A stretch of 64,000 nt of DNA from Ornithinimicrobium humiphilum (GTDB lineage Bacteria > Actinomycetota > Actinomycetes > Actinomycetales > Dermatophilaceae). Under the pieces are notes generated by a model. The model made no database searches, was not told where the DNA came from, and worked only from the letters and a program-made list of their open reading frames with translations. Numbering within the stretch: position 1 is the stretch's first letter; every line of letters starts with the position of its first letter. The DNA is taken from positions 1,798,001 to 1,862,000 of the forward strand of contig NZ_VFPU01000001.1 of the NCBI RefSeq assembly GCF_006716885.1, read 5' to 3'. Positions 42,146 through 51,855 of this stretch are shown here, piece after piece. The position numbers and the translations under genes were made by a program.

Positions 42146-42191
42146 TTCGGCACCCCCCCGCCGTCGGACCCCGCGTGTAGGTTCGGGAACC

Positions 42192-44561
<2,370 letters not shown>

Positions 44562-44568
<7 letters not shown>

Positions 44569-44592
44569 GGCCCGGTCGTCCCGGCTCAGGCC
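44562..44592. terminator. Shared hairpin spanning two convergent stop codons
   Basis: GGCCTGAG (44562-44569) and CTCAGGCC (44585-44592) form an 8-bp stem around 15 nt. The left arm contains the TGA of the UvrA-like gene and the right arm the TGA of ybaK on the other strand, so the same palindrome ends both genes. Confidence 0.6.
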
Positions 44593-45080
44593 TCGCGCGC
44601 GACCGGCGCGGTGCTCCCCCGGGTGACCTTCACGAGATCGCCGGGCGCGAGCTCGATGTCGAGCCCGCGCTTGCCGCCGCTGACCAGGATCGTCGCGTGC
44701 TGCAGGGCGGAGGCGTCGAGGATGGTCGGGAGGGCCTTCTTCTGGCCCACCGGGCTGATCCCGCCGACGACGTAGCCGGTGACGCGCTCGGCCACCGCGG
44801 GATCGGCCATCGTGGCCTTCTTGGCGCCGAGGGCGGCCGCGACCGCCTTGAGGTCCAGCAGCCGGTCGACGGGCACGATGCCGACGCCGAGGCCCTTGTC
44901 GGTGTCGACGAGCAGCGTCTTGAAGACCCGCTCCGGTGGCACGCCGAGCGCGCTCGCCGCCTCCAGCCCGTAGCTCGTCGCCGCAGGGTCGTGCTCGTAG
45001 GCGCGCACCTCGTAGGCGATGCCGGCGCGGTCCAGGGTCACGGTCGCGGGGGTCCCGCCCGAGGTCCTCTTCTTGGCCAC
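44586..45080 (-). CDS. ybaK: Cys-tRNA(Pro)/Cys-tRNA(Cys) deacylase
   Basis: A 164-residue YbaK-type editing hydrolase that removes cysteine mischarged onto tRNA(Pro). Seen: TVTLDRAGIAYEVRAYEHDP, VPPERVFKTLLVDTDKGLGV with the conserved Lys (~54), AALGAKKATMADPAVAERV and the signature VTGYVVGGISPVGQKKALPT (~100-119), then LVSGGKRGLDIELAPGDLVK. Every conserved block is present and length is typical. It acts in the cytoplasm with prolyl-tRNA synthetase. The ATG is at 45080. It is convergent with the UvrA-like gene. Confidence 0.96.
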   Translation of the reverse strand: MAKKRTSGGTPATVTLDRAGIAYEVRAYEHDPAATSYGLEAASALGVPPERVFKTLLVDTDKGLGVGIVPVDRLLDLKAVAAALGAKKATMADPAVAERVTGYVVGGISPVGQKKALPTILDASALQHATILVSGGKRGLDIELAPGDLVKVTRGSTAPVAREA

Positions 45081-45117
45081 GAGGACGAGGGTAGGGCCAG
45101 CCGCGCGGCCGCGGACG

Positions 45118-45579
45118 TCAGGGGGTGCCGTCGTCGACGGGCAGCGCGCCGAGCCGGTCCTCCCACGGCGTGGAGAGCACGATCGTGGTGGTCGTCGAGC
45201 ACGAGCCCTGCTGACGGATGCGGGCCAGCAGCTCCTCCAGGTCCTGGGGCCGCCCGACGCGGATGAGCAGGATGTAGTACTCGTCGCCGGCGACCGACCA
45301 GCAGGCCACGATCTCGTCGATGTCGGCCAGCCGCTCCGGGATGTCGTCGGGCGCCGAGGGGTCGAAGGGGGTGACCGACATCAGCGCCGTCATGGGCAGC
45401 CCGACGGCCGGGTAGTCGACGACGGCCCGGTAGCCCTTGATGATCCCCCGCTCCTCGAGCCGCTTGACCCGCTGGTGCACCGCCGAGGTCGACAGACCCA
45501 CCTGCCGGCCGAGGTCGGCGAAGGAGATCCGGCCGTCCTGGGCCAGGATCTGCACGATGTGGCGGTCGAGGGGCTCCAT
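45118..45579 (-). CDS. Lrp/AsnC family transcriptional regulator
   Basis: A 153-residue feast/famine regulator. The N-terminal winged helix is LDRHIVQILAQDGRISFADL, then GRQVGLSTSAVHQRVKRLEERGI (~25-47), and the ligand-binding RAM domain carries ALMSVTPFDPSAPDDIPERL, VACWSVAGDEYYILLIRVG and LEELLARIRQ. Lrp proteins sense amino acids, so this is a possible regulator of the lysine locus 4.5 kb away, but that is only inference. The ATG is at 45579; it follows a small membrane-protein gene in the same direction after 40 bp. Confidence 0.93.
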   Translation of the reverse strand: MEPLDRHIVQILAQDGRISFADLGRQVGLSTSAVHQRVKRLEERGIIKGYRAVVDYPAVGLPMTALMSVTPFDPSAPDDIPERLADIDEIVACWSVAGDEYYILLIRVGRPQDLEELLARIRQQGSCSTTTTIVLSTPWEDRLGALPVDDGTP

Positions 45580-45619
45580 GGCGATCAGCGTAGTTGCCTT
45601 CGGACCGTAGCGGTGCAGG

Positions 45620-46012
45620 TCAGGACCGGTCGGGGGCGGCGGGCACGTGCGGGTTGCTGCCGCGACGCAGCGAGAGCCCCCAGCCGAGCACGGAGAGCAG
45701 CAGGGCCGGCGCGAACCACCAGGTCTGCGAGCCGGGTGCGAGGACGACGGCCGCCGCCTGGGCGAGCAGGAGGAGCCCGGCGCGCACGTGCCACCGCCCG
45801 GTGCAGATCGCCACGCCCAGGGCGGCGAGGACCACCAGCGTCGGCATACCGAGGGCGACCACCGCACCGAGATCCGGCTCGGGGTCGCGCTCGAGGGGGT
45901 TCTCCCCTGCGGCGCTGTCCCAGAGCGGGCCGAGGAGGAGCAGCGCGGCGGCGACGAGCGCGGCCAGCGCCCCGGCCCACGCGAGCCGCTCGGCGAGTCG
46001 GTTCCCCAGCAC
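45620..46012 (-). CDS. Small membrane protein, function unknown
   Basis: A 130-residue protein with four hydrophobic segments: LAWAGALAALVAAALLLLGPLW, GAVVALGMPTLVVLAALGVAI, VRAGLLLLAQAAAVVLAPG and WWFAPALLLSVLGWGLSL. The loop between the first two is acidic (ENPLERDPEPD). It resembles many unnamed actinobacterial four-helix membrane proteins. The start is the ATG at 46012; it is divergent from the exonuclease gene, with a 34-bp gap that must hold both promoters. Confidence 0.7.
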   Translation of the reverse strand: MLGNRLAERLAWAGALAALVAAALLLLGPLWDSAAGENPLERDPEPDLGAVVALGMPTLVVLAALGVAICTGRWHVRAGLLLLAQAAAVVLAPGSQTWWFAPALLLSVLGWGLSLRRGSNPHVPAAPDRS

Positions 46013-46046
46013 GTCGTCACGCTAGCAGGGCCTACCCTGGGGCCTC

Positions 46047-47003
46047 ATGAGCGCACCGGACGACCTCGCCAGCCCCCGCAAGCTCCTCCTCCTCGACACC
46101 GCCTCCCTCTACTTCCGGGCCTTCTTCGGCATGAAGGACCTGCGCGAGGCGCCGGACGGGACACCGACCAACGCCGTGCGCGGCCTGCTCGACATGATCA
46201 GCACGCTGGTGACCCGCTTCTCCCCCGACGACCTGGTCGCCTGCTGGGACGACGACTGGCGGCCGGAGTTCCGGGTGCGCGCGATCCCTTCCTACAAGGC
46301 CCACCGTCTGGTCGAGGGCACCGAGCACTCCGAGCAGACCCCGCCCGAGCTGGAGGTGCAGGTCCCGATCCTGCGGCGGGCGCTGGAGTCTTTCGGCATC
46401 CCGGTCCTCGGCGCGCCGGGCTACGAGGCCGACGACGTCATCGGCACCCTGACGGCCCGGCACCGCGGCCGGGGGCCCGTCGCCGTGGTCACGGGCGACC
46501 GCGACCTCTTCCAGCTGGTCGACGACGAGGCCGGCGTGACGGTGGTCTACACCGCCCGCGGTGGCGTGCGGGACGCCGAGGTGGTGCGGGAGTCGGACCT
46601 GAGAGAGCGCTACGGCGTGGCGGGCGGCCGGGCCTACGCCGACATGGCCGTGCTGCGCGGCGACACCAGCGACGGGCTGCCCGGGGTCAAGGGCATCGGC
46701 GAGAAGACCGCCGCCCAGCTCATCGCCCGCTACGGCACGCTGGAGGGCCTGCGCGAGGCCCTCGCCTCCGGCGACCCGAAGCTCAAGGGCGCCCGACGGG
46801 CCAACCTGCTCGCCGCCTCCGACTACCTCGACGTGGCACCGGAGGTGGTCCTGGTGGCCGCCGACGCCCCCGTGGCCGACGTCCCGCTCGCCCGGCCGAG
46901 CGAGATCGCCGACCCCGAGACGCTGCAGCAGCTGGTCGAGACCTACGACCTGGGCAACCCGGTCGCCCGGCTGATGAAGGCCCTCGACCTGAGGCCGGCG
47001 TGA
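46047..47003 (+). CDS. 5'-3' exonuclease (PolA N-domain/FEN-like)
   Basis: A 318-residue stand-alone 5' nuclease homologous to the N-terminal domain of DNA polymerase I, cutting 5' flaps and RNA primers. The acidic metal residues are visible: LLLLDTASLYFRAF (Asp ~14), VACWDDDWRPEFR with the arch RAIPSYKAHRL, GYEADDVIGTL (~130), VVTGDRDLFQLVDD (~150) and the helix-hairpin-helix RGDTSDGLPGVKGIGEKTA (~205). The ATG at 46047 lies 8 nt after TACCCT, so it is probably leaderless. M. tuberculosis has a homologue (Rv2090) just upstream of helY, the same neighbourhood as here. Confidence 0.95.
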   Translation: MSAPDDLASPRKLLLLDTASLYFRAFFGMKDLREAPDGTPTNAVRGLLDMISTLVTRFSPDDLVACWDDDWRPEFRVRAIPSYKAHRLVEGTEHSEQTPPELEVQVPILRRALESFGIPVLGAPGYEADDVIGTLTARHRGRGPVAVVTGDRDLFQLVDDEAGVTVVYTARGGVRDAEVVRESDLRERYGVAGGRAYADMAVLRGDTSDGLPGVKGIGEKTAAQLIARYGTLEGLREALASGDPKLKGARRANLLAASDYLDVAPEVVLVAADAPVADVPLARPSEIADPETLQQLVETYDLGNPVARLMKALDLRPA

Positions 47004-47548
47004 CGGCCCACGACGCCGGCCGCACGGGCCGCACCGGTGCCCTGCTCCTGGCGGTGTCGACCGCGCTCTTCCTCGGGGCGTGGCTCTGGGCGTGGGTGGT
47101 GCTCCCCGCGGACGGCGTGGTGCAGCACATCGGGCCCGACGGCCCCGACCGGACGGGGAGCCGGGGCGGCCTGCTCTGGCCGCTCCTGGTCTTCGGGCCG
47201 GTGGTGGTCTGCGGCCTGCACTGGCTCGTCGCGGCGATCGTCCGGTCGGGGGACGGCACCGGCCTGAACTACCCGCACAAGACCTACTGGCTGGCTCCCG
47301 AGCGGCGCGAGGCCTTCCGCCGCCGGGTCGTCGGCGAGTTCGACGTCTTCCTCGCGGCCACGATGCTGCTGCTCGTGGTCGTCCTCGTCGAGGCCGTGCG
47401 GGTCACCGACGACCCGGGCTCGCGCAGCCTGATGGTGCCGACGCTCGTGGCCTACGGCCTCTTCTGCGTGTGCTGGGTGGTGTGGCTGCTGCGACGCTCG
47501 CGTCCGCCGGCGGACGACACCCGCGTCCCGACCCGCCGGAGGCGCTGA
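47000..47548 (+). CDS. Membrane protein, function unknown
   Basis: A 182-residue protein with four hydrophobic segments: ALLLAVSTALFLGAWLWAWVV, GLLWPLLVFGPVVVCGLHWL, FDVFLAATMLLLVVVLVEAV and LMVPTLVAYGLFCVCWVVWLL. Between helices 2 and 3 is a charged loop with LNYPHKTYWLAPERREAFRR, which resembles the Asn-x-Pro...YW element in DUF1648/SdpI-type proteins. The GTG at 47000 overlaps the exonuclease stop (GTGA), so the two are coupled. Confidence 0.75.
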   Translation: MTAHDAGRTGRTGALLLAVSTALFLGAWLWAWVVLPADGVVQHIGPDGPDRTGSRGGLLWPLLVFGPVVVCGLHWLVAAIVRSGDGTGLNYPHKTYWLAPERREAFRRRVVGEFDVFLAATMLLLVVVLVEAVRVTDDPGSRSLMVPTLVAYGLFCVCWVVWLLRRSRPPADDTRVPTRRRR

Positions 47549-47555
47549 CCGACCC

Positions 47556-48098
47556 TCAGCCCCGGCGGCGGGGCGGCTCGTTGGGCGGCCACTCGCCGTC
47601 GTCGGAGCCGTCGTCGTAGGAGTAGAGCAGCTCCTGGAGGCGGACGTGCACCTGCTCCACGCGCGGGACGTCGTGGAGCACCATGCCGGCCTTCTCGGTC
47701 GCGTCCGAGACCACGAGGGTGCCGCAGCCGAGCAGCCTGTCGAGGAGATCCTTCTCCAGCGAGATGTCGTTGATGCGGTGCAGCGGGATGTCACGCCCGC
47801 GACGGGTCAGGACGCCGTAGCGGTGGCTGACCCGGCGGGTGGTGACGGTGAAGCTCTCGGTGCTCCAGCGCAGGACGGGCACGCCGACGAGCCAGGCCGC
47901 CAGCACGAGGGCGACGGCCCCGGCGATCCACATCGTCAGCACGTAGGCGTCGCTGTCGCGCAGGAACCACCACAGGACGGTCAGCACGAGGACCAGCACC
48001 AGCGCCCACAGGGCCGCCCCCACGAGCGCCTTGGGGTGGGTGCGCAGGCGCATCACCACCTGCTCGCCCGCGGTCAGGTGCTCGTCCTTGAGTCCCAT
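47556..48098 (-). CDS. PH domain-containing membrane protein (YdbT/bPH2 type)
   Basis: A 180-residue protein with a short N-terminus EQVVMRLRTHPKALVGAALW, two transmembrane helices (VLVLVLTVLWWFL and AGAVALVLAAWLVGVPVL), then a bacterial PH domain: ESFTVTTRRVSHRYGVLTRR, GRDIPLHRINDISLEKDLLD and GTLVVSDATEKAGMVLHDV, the standard bPH2 pattern. Its function is unknown. The ATG at 48098 lies 4 nt after the stop of the thiolase gene, so it is coupled to it, although no functional link is evident. Confidence 0.9.
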   Translation of the reverse strand: MGLKDEHLTAGEQVVMRLRTHPKALVGAALWALVLVLVLTVLWWFLRDSDAYVLTMWIAGAVALVLAAWLVGVPVLRWSTESFTVTTRRVSHRYGVLTRRGRDIPLHRINDISLEKDLLDRLLGCGTLVVSDATEKAGMVLHDVPRVEQVHVRLQELLYSYDDGSDDGEWPPNEPPRRRG

Positions 48099-48102
48099 CT
48101 GG

Positions 48103-49308
48103 TCAGACCACCCTCTCGAAGACGGCGGCCAGCCCCTGGCCACCTCCGATGCACATGGTCTCCAGAGCGTAGCGGCCCTCGCGCCGGTGCAGCTCGTAGG
48201 AGAGGGTGGCGAGCATGCGGGCGCCGGTGGCCCCGACCGGGTGGCCCAGGGAGATGCCCGAGCCGTTGGGGTTGAGCCGGTCCCAGCTCGCCGGGTCGGT
48301 CATGCCCCACTCGGTGAGCACCGCCAGCGCCTGGGCGGCGAAGGCCTCGTTGAGCTCGACGAGGTCGAGGTCGTCCATGGTCAGGCCGGCGCGCTCCAGC
48401 GCCAGCGCGGAGGCCGGCACCGGCCCGATCCCCATCGTCTCGGGCGCGACGCCCGCGACGGCCCACGAGCGCAGGGCGACCAGCGGCGTCAGCCCCTTGG
48501 CCTCGGCGGTCTCGCGGGTGGTGACCACGCACAGCGCGGCGGCGTCGTTCTGCCCGCTGGCGTTGCCCGCCGTGACCGTCGCCTCCGGGTCCTGGCGTCC
48601 CATGATCGGGCGGAGCCCGGCGAGGGTCTCCAGGTCGGTGTCGGGACGGATGTGCTCGTCGGCGTCGACGACGACCGGACCCTTGCGGGTGGCGACGGTG
48701 ACGGGGGCCAGCTCCTCGGCATACCGGCCCTCGGCCTGCGCGGCCGCGGCCCGCTGGTGCGAGCGCACCGCCAGCTCGTCCTGCGCCTGGCGGGAGATGC
48801 CGTAGTCGCGGCGCAGGTTCTCGGCCGTCTCGATCATGCCGCCGGGGATCGGGTGGCGGTCGCCGCCCGCGGTGGCCCGGGCCCGCGCGAGCCGGTCCTC
48901 GAGCTCGACGTTGCCCCGCACGCCGCGACGCAGCAGCGCGTAGTGCTCGACCTGGCTCATCGACTCGGCCCCGCCCGCGATGACGAGGTCCGCTCCCCCG
49001 CTGGCGACCTGCGCCGCGGCGGTGAGCACGGCCTGGAGCCCGGAGCCGCAGCGGCGGTCCAGCTGCATGCCGGGGGCCTTGTCCAGCCCGGTGTTGAGCG
49101 CGAGGATGCGCCCCAGGGCGGGGATCTCGCCGCTGGGGTTGGCGTTGCCGACCACCACGTCGTCGACGTCGCCGTCCTGCAGCCCGGTCCGCTCCAGCAG
49201 GGCGGTGAGCAGCTGCGTGCCCAGGTCCGCGGCGGACAGGTCGGCCAGGCTCCCGAGGAAGCCTCCGACGGGGGTGCGCAGGGGCGAGCAGATGACGATC
49301 TCGGACAC
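48103..49308 (-). CDS. Acetyl-CoA C-acyltransferase (thiolase)
   Basis: A 401-residue thiolase that cleaves 3-ketoacyl-CoA or condenses acetyl-CoA. The acylated Cys is in LDRRCGSGLQAVLTAA (~84), GGAESMSQVEHYALL follows, the His is in GISLGHPVGATGARML (~355), and the second active-site Cys is in METMCIGGGQGLA-like ETMCIGGGQGLAAVFE (~385). All catalytic residues are intact. It might finish the acetoacetyl-CoA arm of lysine catabolism encoded at 35-42 kb, but distance makes this speculative. The ATG is at 49308. It is divergent from the subtilase. Confidence 0.95.
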   Translation of the reverse strand: MSEIVICSPLRTPVGGFLGSLADLSAADLGTQLLTALLERTGLQDGDVDDVVVGNANPSGEIPALGRILALNTGLDKAPGMQLDRRCGSGLQAVLTAAAQVASGGADLVIAGGAESMSQVEHYALLRRGVRGNVELEDRLARARATAGGDRHPIPGGMIETAENLRRDYGISRQAQDELAVRSHQRAAAAQAEGRYAEELAPVTVATRKGPVVVDADEHIRPDTDLETLAGLRPIMGRQDPEATVTAGNASGQNDAAALCVVTTRETAEAKGLTPLVALRSWAVAGVAPETMGIGPVPASALALERAGLTMDDLDLVELNEAFAAQALAVLTEWGMTDPASWDRLNPNGSGISLGHPVGATGARMLATLSYELHRREGRYALETMCIGGGQGLAAVFERVV

Positions 49309-49487
49309 GGTGCATGCTCCTTCGGGTCGGCCGGGGCCAGCCTATCCCCGGCCTCGGTAGACTCCGGTGGGAGCATGTTCCGACAGGGCCTGGCTCGCTA
49401 GCATCGACCAGTGCGGCCCGGCTCGCCCGGGCCGGGCGTGGGGACCACGGAGCAGGGCCGTGGCGGGCACGCGGAAGGGGCAGGGCA

Positions 49488-51848
49488 ATGACGCGACCCA
49501 TCACGGGCGGAAGGCGCCGTGGCGCGGTCCTCGGCCGCACCCTGGCGGTCCTGTGCGCCGCCACGCTGGTCACCGGGGCTGCCTCTGCCGCACCCCTCGC
49601 GGACCCCACCGCCGAGGCCCGCGCGAAGATCCGCCCCGACGTCACCGCCGAGCTGAAGGGCGGTGAGCGACCTACCGTGCTCGTCCGCTTCGCCGAGCGC
49701 CCCGACCTCACCGCCCTCGCCGAGATCGACGACTGGGCCGAGCGCGGCAGGGCCGTCCACCGGGCACTCGTGGACACCGCCGAGGAGAGCCAGGCCGAGG
49801 TGCGCGAGCTGCTCGAGGCGGAGGGGCTCGACTACACGAGCTTCTTCATCACCAATGCGCTCGCGGTGCCCGGCGATCCCGACCTCCTGACGGAGATCGC
49901 CCGGGACCCCGAGGTCGAGGGCGTCTATCTGCAGGCGTCCTACGAGGCTCCCGAGCCCACGGTCGAGCCGGCCGCCCTCGCTCCGGCCGCGGCCGCGTGG
50001 GGCGTGGCCGACATCAACGCCGACGACGTCTGGGCCCAGCACGGCGTGACGGGCGAGGGCATCGTCGTCGGCAGCATCGACACCGGTGTGGAGCACACCC
50101 ACCCGGCGCTGCGGCGGCAGTATCGCGGCACGCAGCCGGACGGCTCGTTCTCCCACGACTACTCCTGGTTCGACACCAGCACGGCGCGGGCCACGTCCCC
50201 GTGGGACGGTGACGGCCACGGCACGCACGTCGCCGGCATCATGGTGGGCGACGACGGGGCCGGGGCCCAGATCGGGGTCGCCCCCGGCGCCCGGTGGATC
50301 GCCAGCAACGGCTGCTGCGCCAGCGAGGTCACCCTTCTTGCCTCGGCGCAGTGGATGCTGGCGCCCACGACCCGGACTGGCACGCAGCCCCGCCCCGACC
50401 TGCGCCCGCACGTCGTGAACAACTCCTGGGGCACGACCGGCCCCTCGACCAGTCCGTTCCTCGTCGACGTCACGCGGGCCTGGGAGGCGGCCGGGATCTT
50501 CGCGGTCTTCTCCAACGGCAACTTCGGCAACCGCTGCCAGACATCCTCCTCCCCCGGCAGCCTGCGGGCCAACTACTCCGTGGGCGCCTACGGGGCGGAC
50601 CACTCGATCTCGCTGCTGTCCTCCCGCGGCGCCGGGGAGGGCGGCGAGACCAAGCCCAACATCGCGGCGCCCGGAGTGGCGGTCGTCTCCTCCGTCCCCG
50701 GCGACGGCTACGCCACCTCCAGCGGCACGTCGATGGCCGCGCCGCACGTGTCGGGGGCCGTGGCCCTGCTGTGGTCGGCGGCGCCCGAGCTGCTCGGCGA
50801 CGTCCAGGCCACCCGGCGGTTGCTCGACGGGTCGGCGGTCGACAGCCCCGACCTGCAGTGCGGGGGCACGCCGGGCGACAACAACGTCTTCGGCGAGGGC
50901 CGGCTCGACGCGCTCGCGCTGCTCCAGACCGCGGGCGTCGGACGGCGCGACCTGCTGCGGGTCTCGGGGCCCGACCGCTACCGGACCTCGGCCGCGGTGG
51001 CCGCGCGCTTCCCCGCCGGGGTCGACACGGTCGTGGTCGCGGCCGGCCACGACTTCCCCGACGCCCTGGCCGGCGCCGCGCGGGCCGGGGGCACCGGAGG
51101 GCCCGTGCTCCTGTCACGGCCCGGCTCGCTGCCGGCGGAGATCGCCACGCAGCTGGCTCGGCTCGATCCTGCGCGGGTCGTGCTGGCCGGCAGCCCCGAC
51201 GTGCTGTCCACCGTCGTGGAGCAGCAGGTCCGCACCCTGCTGCCGACGGCCGAGGTGGTGCGCCGCGCGGGGGTCGACCGCTACGCCACGGCGGCCGCGA
51301 TCGCCGCCGACGTGCCCACCGCGACCCGGGTCGTGGTCGCCGGCGGCACCACCTATCCGGACGCCCTCGCGGGTGCCGCCCTCGCGGCCGACACCGGCTC
51401 CCCCCTGCTGCTCGTCCGGCCCACCGGCGTGCCCGCGGTCACCCTCGCCCAGCTGGAGCGCCTGGCCCCCACCGAGATCGTCGTGCTCGGCGGCCCGGGC
51501 GCGGTGTCCGAGGACGTGGTCGCCCGGCTGCGGTCGCTCGACCCGGCACCGCTGGTGCGACGCATCTCGGGCGGCGACCGCTACGCGACCGCGGCCGCCG
51601 CGGCCGAGGACCGGGGCACCACCTCGACCGACCTGGTCCTGGCCGGGGGGCAGGCCTTCCCGGACGCGCTCTCGGGGGCCGCCCTGGCCGGCGCGACCGG
51701 GGCACCGTTGCTGCTCACCCGTCAGGACCTGCTGCCGTCCGCCACGGCGCAGGCGCTCGGGCGTCTCGACCCGGGTCGGGTCGTCGTGCTCGGCGGCGAG
51801 CTGGCGGTGGGCCGCACCGTCCTGCAGCGGGTGCGCCAGCTGCCCTGA
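49488..51848 (+). CDS. Secreted S8 subtilase with three cell-wall-binding (CWB2) repeats
   Basis: A 786-residue exported serine protease. It has a signal peptide (TLAVLCAATLVTGAASA), an inhibitor-like propeptide ~30-150 (TVLVRFAERPDLTALAEI), then the catalytic domain: Asp in VVGSIDTGVEHTHPAL (~200), His in GHGTHVAGIMVGDDG (~245) and Ser in SSGTSMAAPHVSGAVAL (~410). From ~488 three CWB2 repeats follow, each opening RVSGPDRY, RRAGVDRYATA or RISGGDRYATA and containing AGG..FPDALAGAA, VVLGG-type strands. Such repeats anchor proteins to wall polymers. The ATG at 49488 begins the signal peptide. It probably matures outside the cell. Confidence 0.95.
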   Translation: MTRPITGGRRRGAVLGRTLAVLCAATLVTGAASAAPLADPTAEARAKIRPDVTAELKGGERPTVLVRFAERPDLTALAEIDDWAERGRAVHRALVDTAEESQAEVRELLEAEGLDYTSFFITNALAVPGDPDLLTEIARDPEVEGVYLQASYEAPEPTVEPAALAPAAAAWGVADINADDVWAQHGVTGEGIVVGSIDTGVEHTHPALRRQYRGTQPDGSFSHDYSWFDTSTARATSPWDGDGHGTHVAGIMVGDDGAGAQIGVAPGARWIASNGCCASEVTLLASAQWMLAPTTRTGTQPRPDLRPHVVNNSWGTTGPSTSPFLVDVTRAWEAAGIFAVFSNGNFGNRCQTSSSPGSLRANYSVGAYGADHSISLLSSRGAGEGGETKPNIAAPGVAVVSSVPGDGYATSSGTSMAAPHVSGAVALLWSAAPELLGDVQATRRLLDGSAVDSPDLQCGGTPGDNNVFGEGRLDALALLQTAGVGRRDLLRVSGPDRYRTSAAVAARFPAGVDTVVVAAGHDFPDALAGAARAGGTGGPVLLSRPGSLPAEIATQLARLDPARVVLAGSPDVLSTVVEQQVRTLLPTAEVVRRAGVDRYATAAAIAADVPTATRVVVAGGTTYPDALAGAALAADTGSPLLLVRPTGVPAVTLAQLERLAPTEIVVLGGPGAVSEDVVARLRSLDPAPLVRRISGGDRYATAAAAAEDRGTTSTDLVLAGGQAFPDALSGAALAGATGAPLLLTRQDLLPSATAQALGRLDPGRVVVLGGELAVGRTVLQRVRQLP

Positions 51849-51855
51849 GGAGCGC

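Noticed and set aside
48103..49308. Thiolase as part of the lysine pathway
   Set aside because: It lies 6 kb from kamA in an unrelated pair with a PH-domain gene; thiolases are common and nothing links them.
49309..49487. Sigma-70-like promoter boxes upstream of the subtilase
   Set aside because: TAGCAT-like hexamers are present, but no -35 at a normal distance could be identified.
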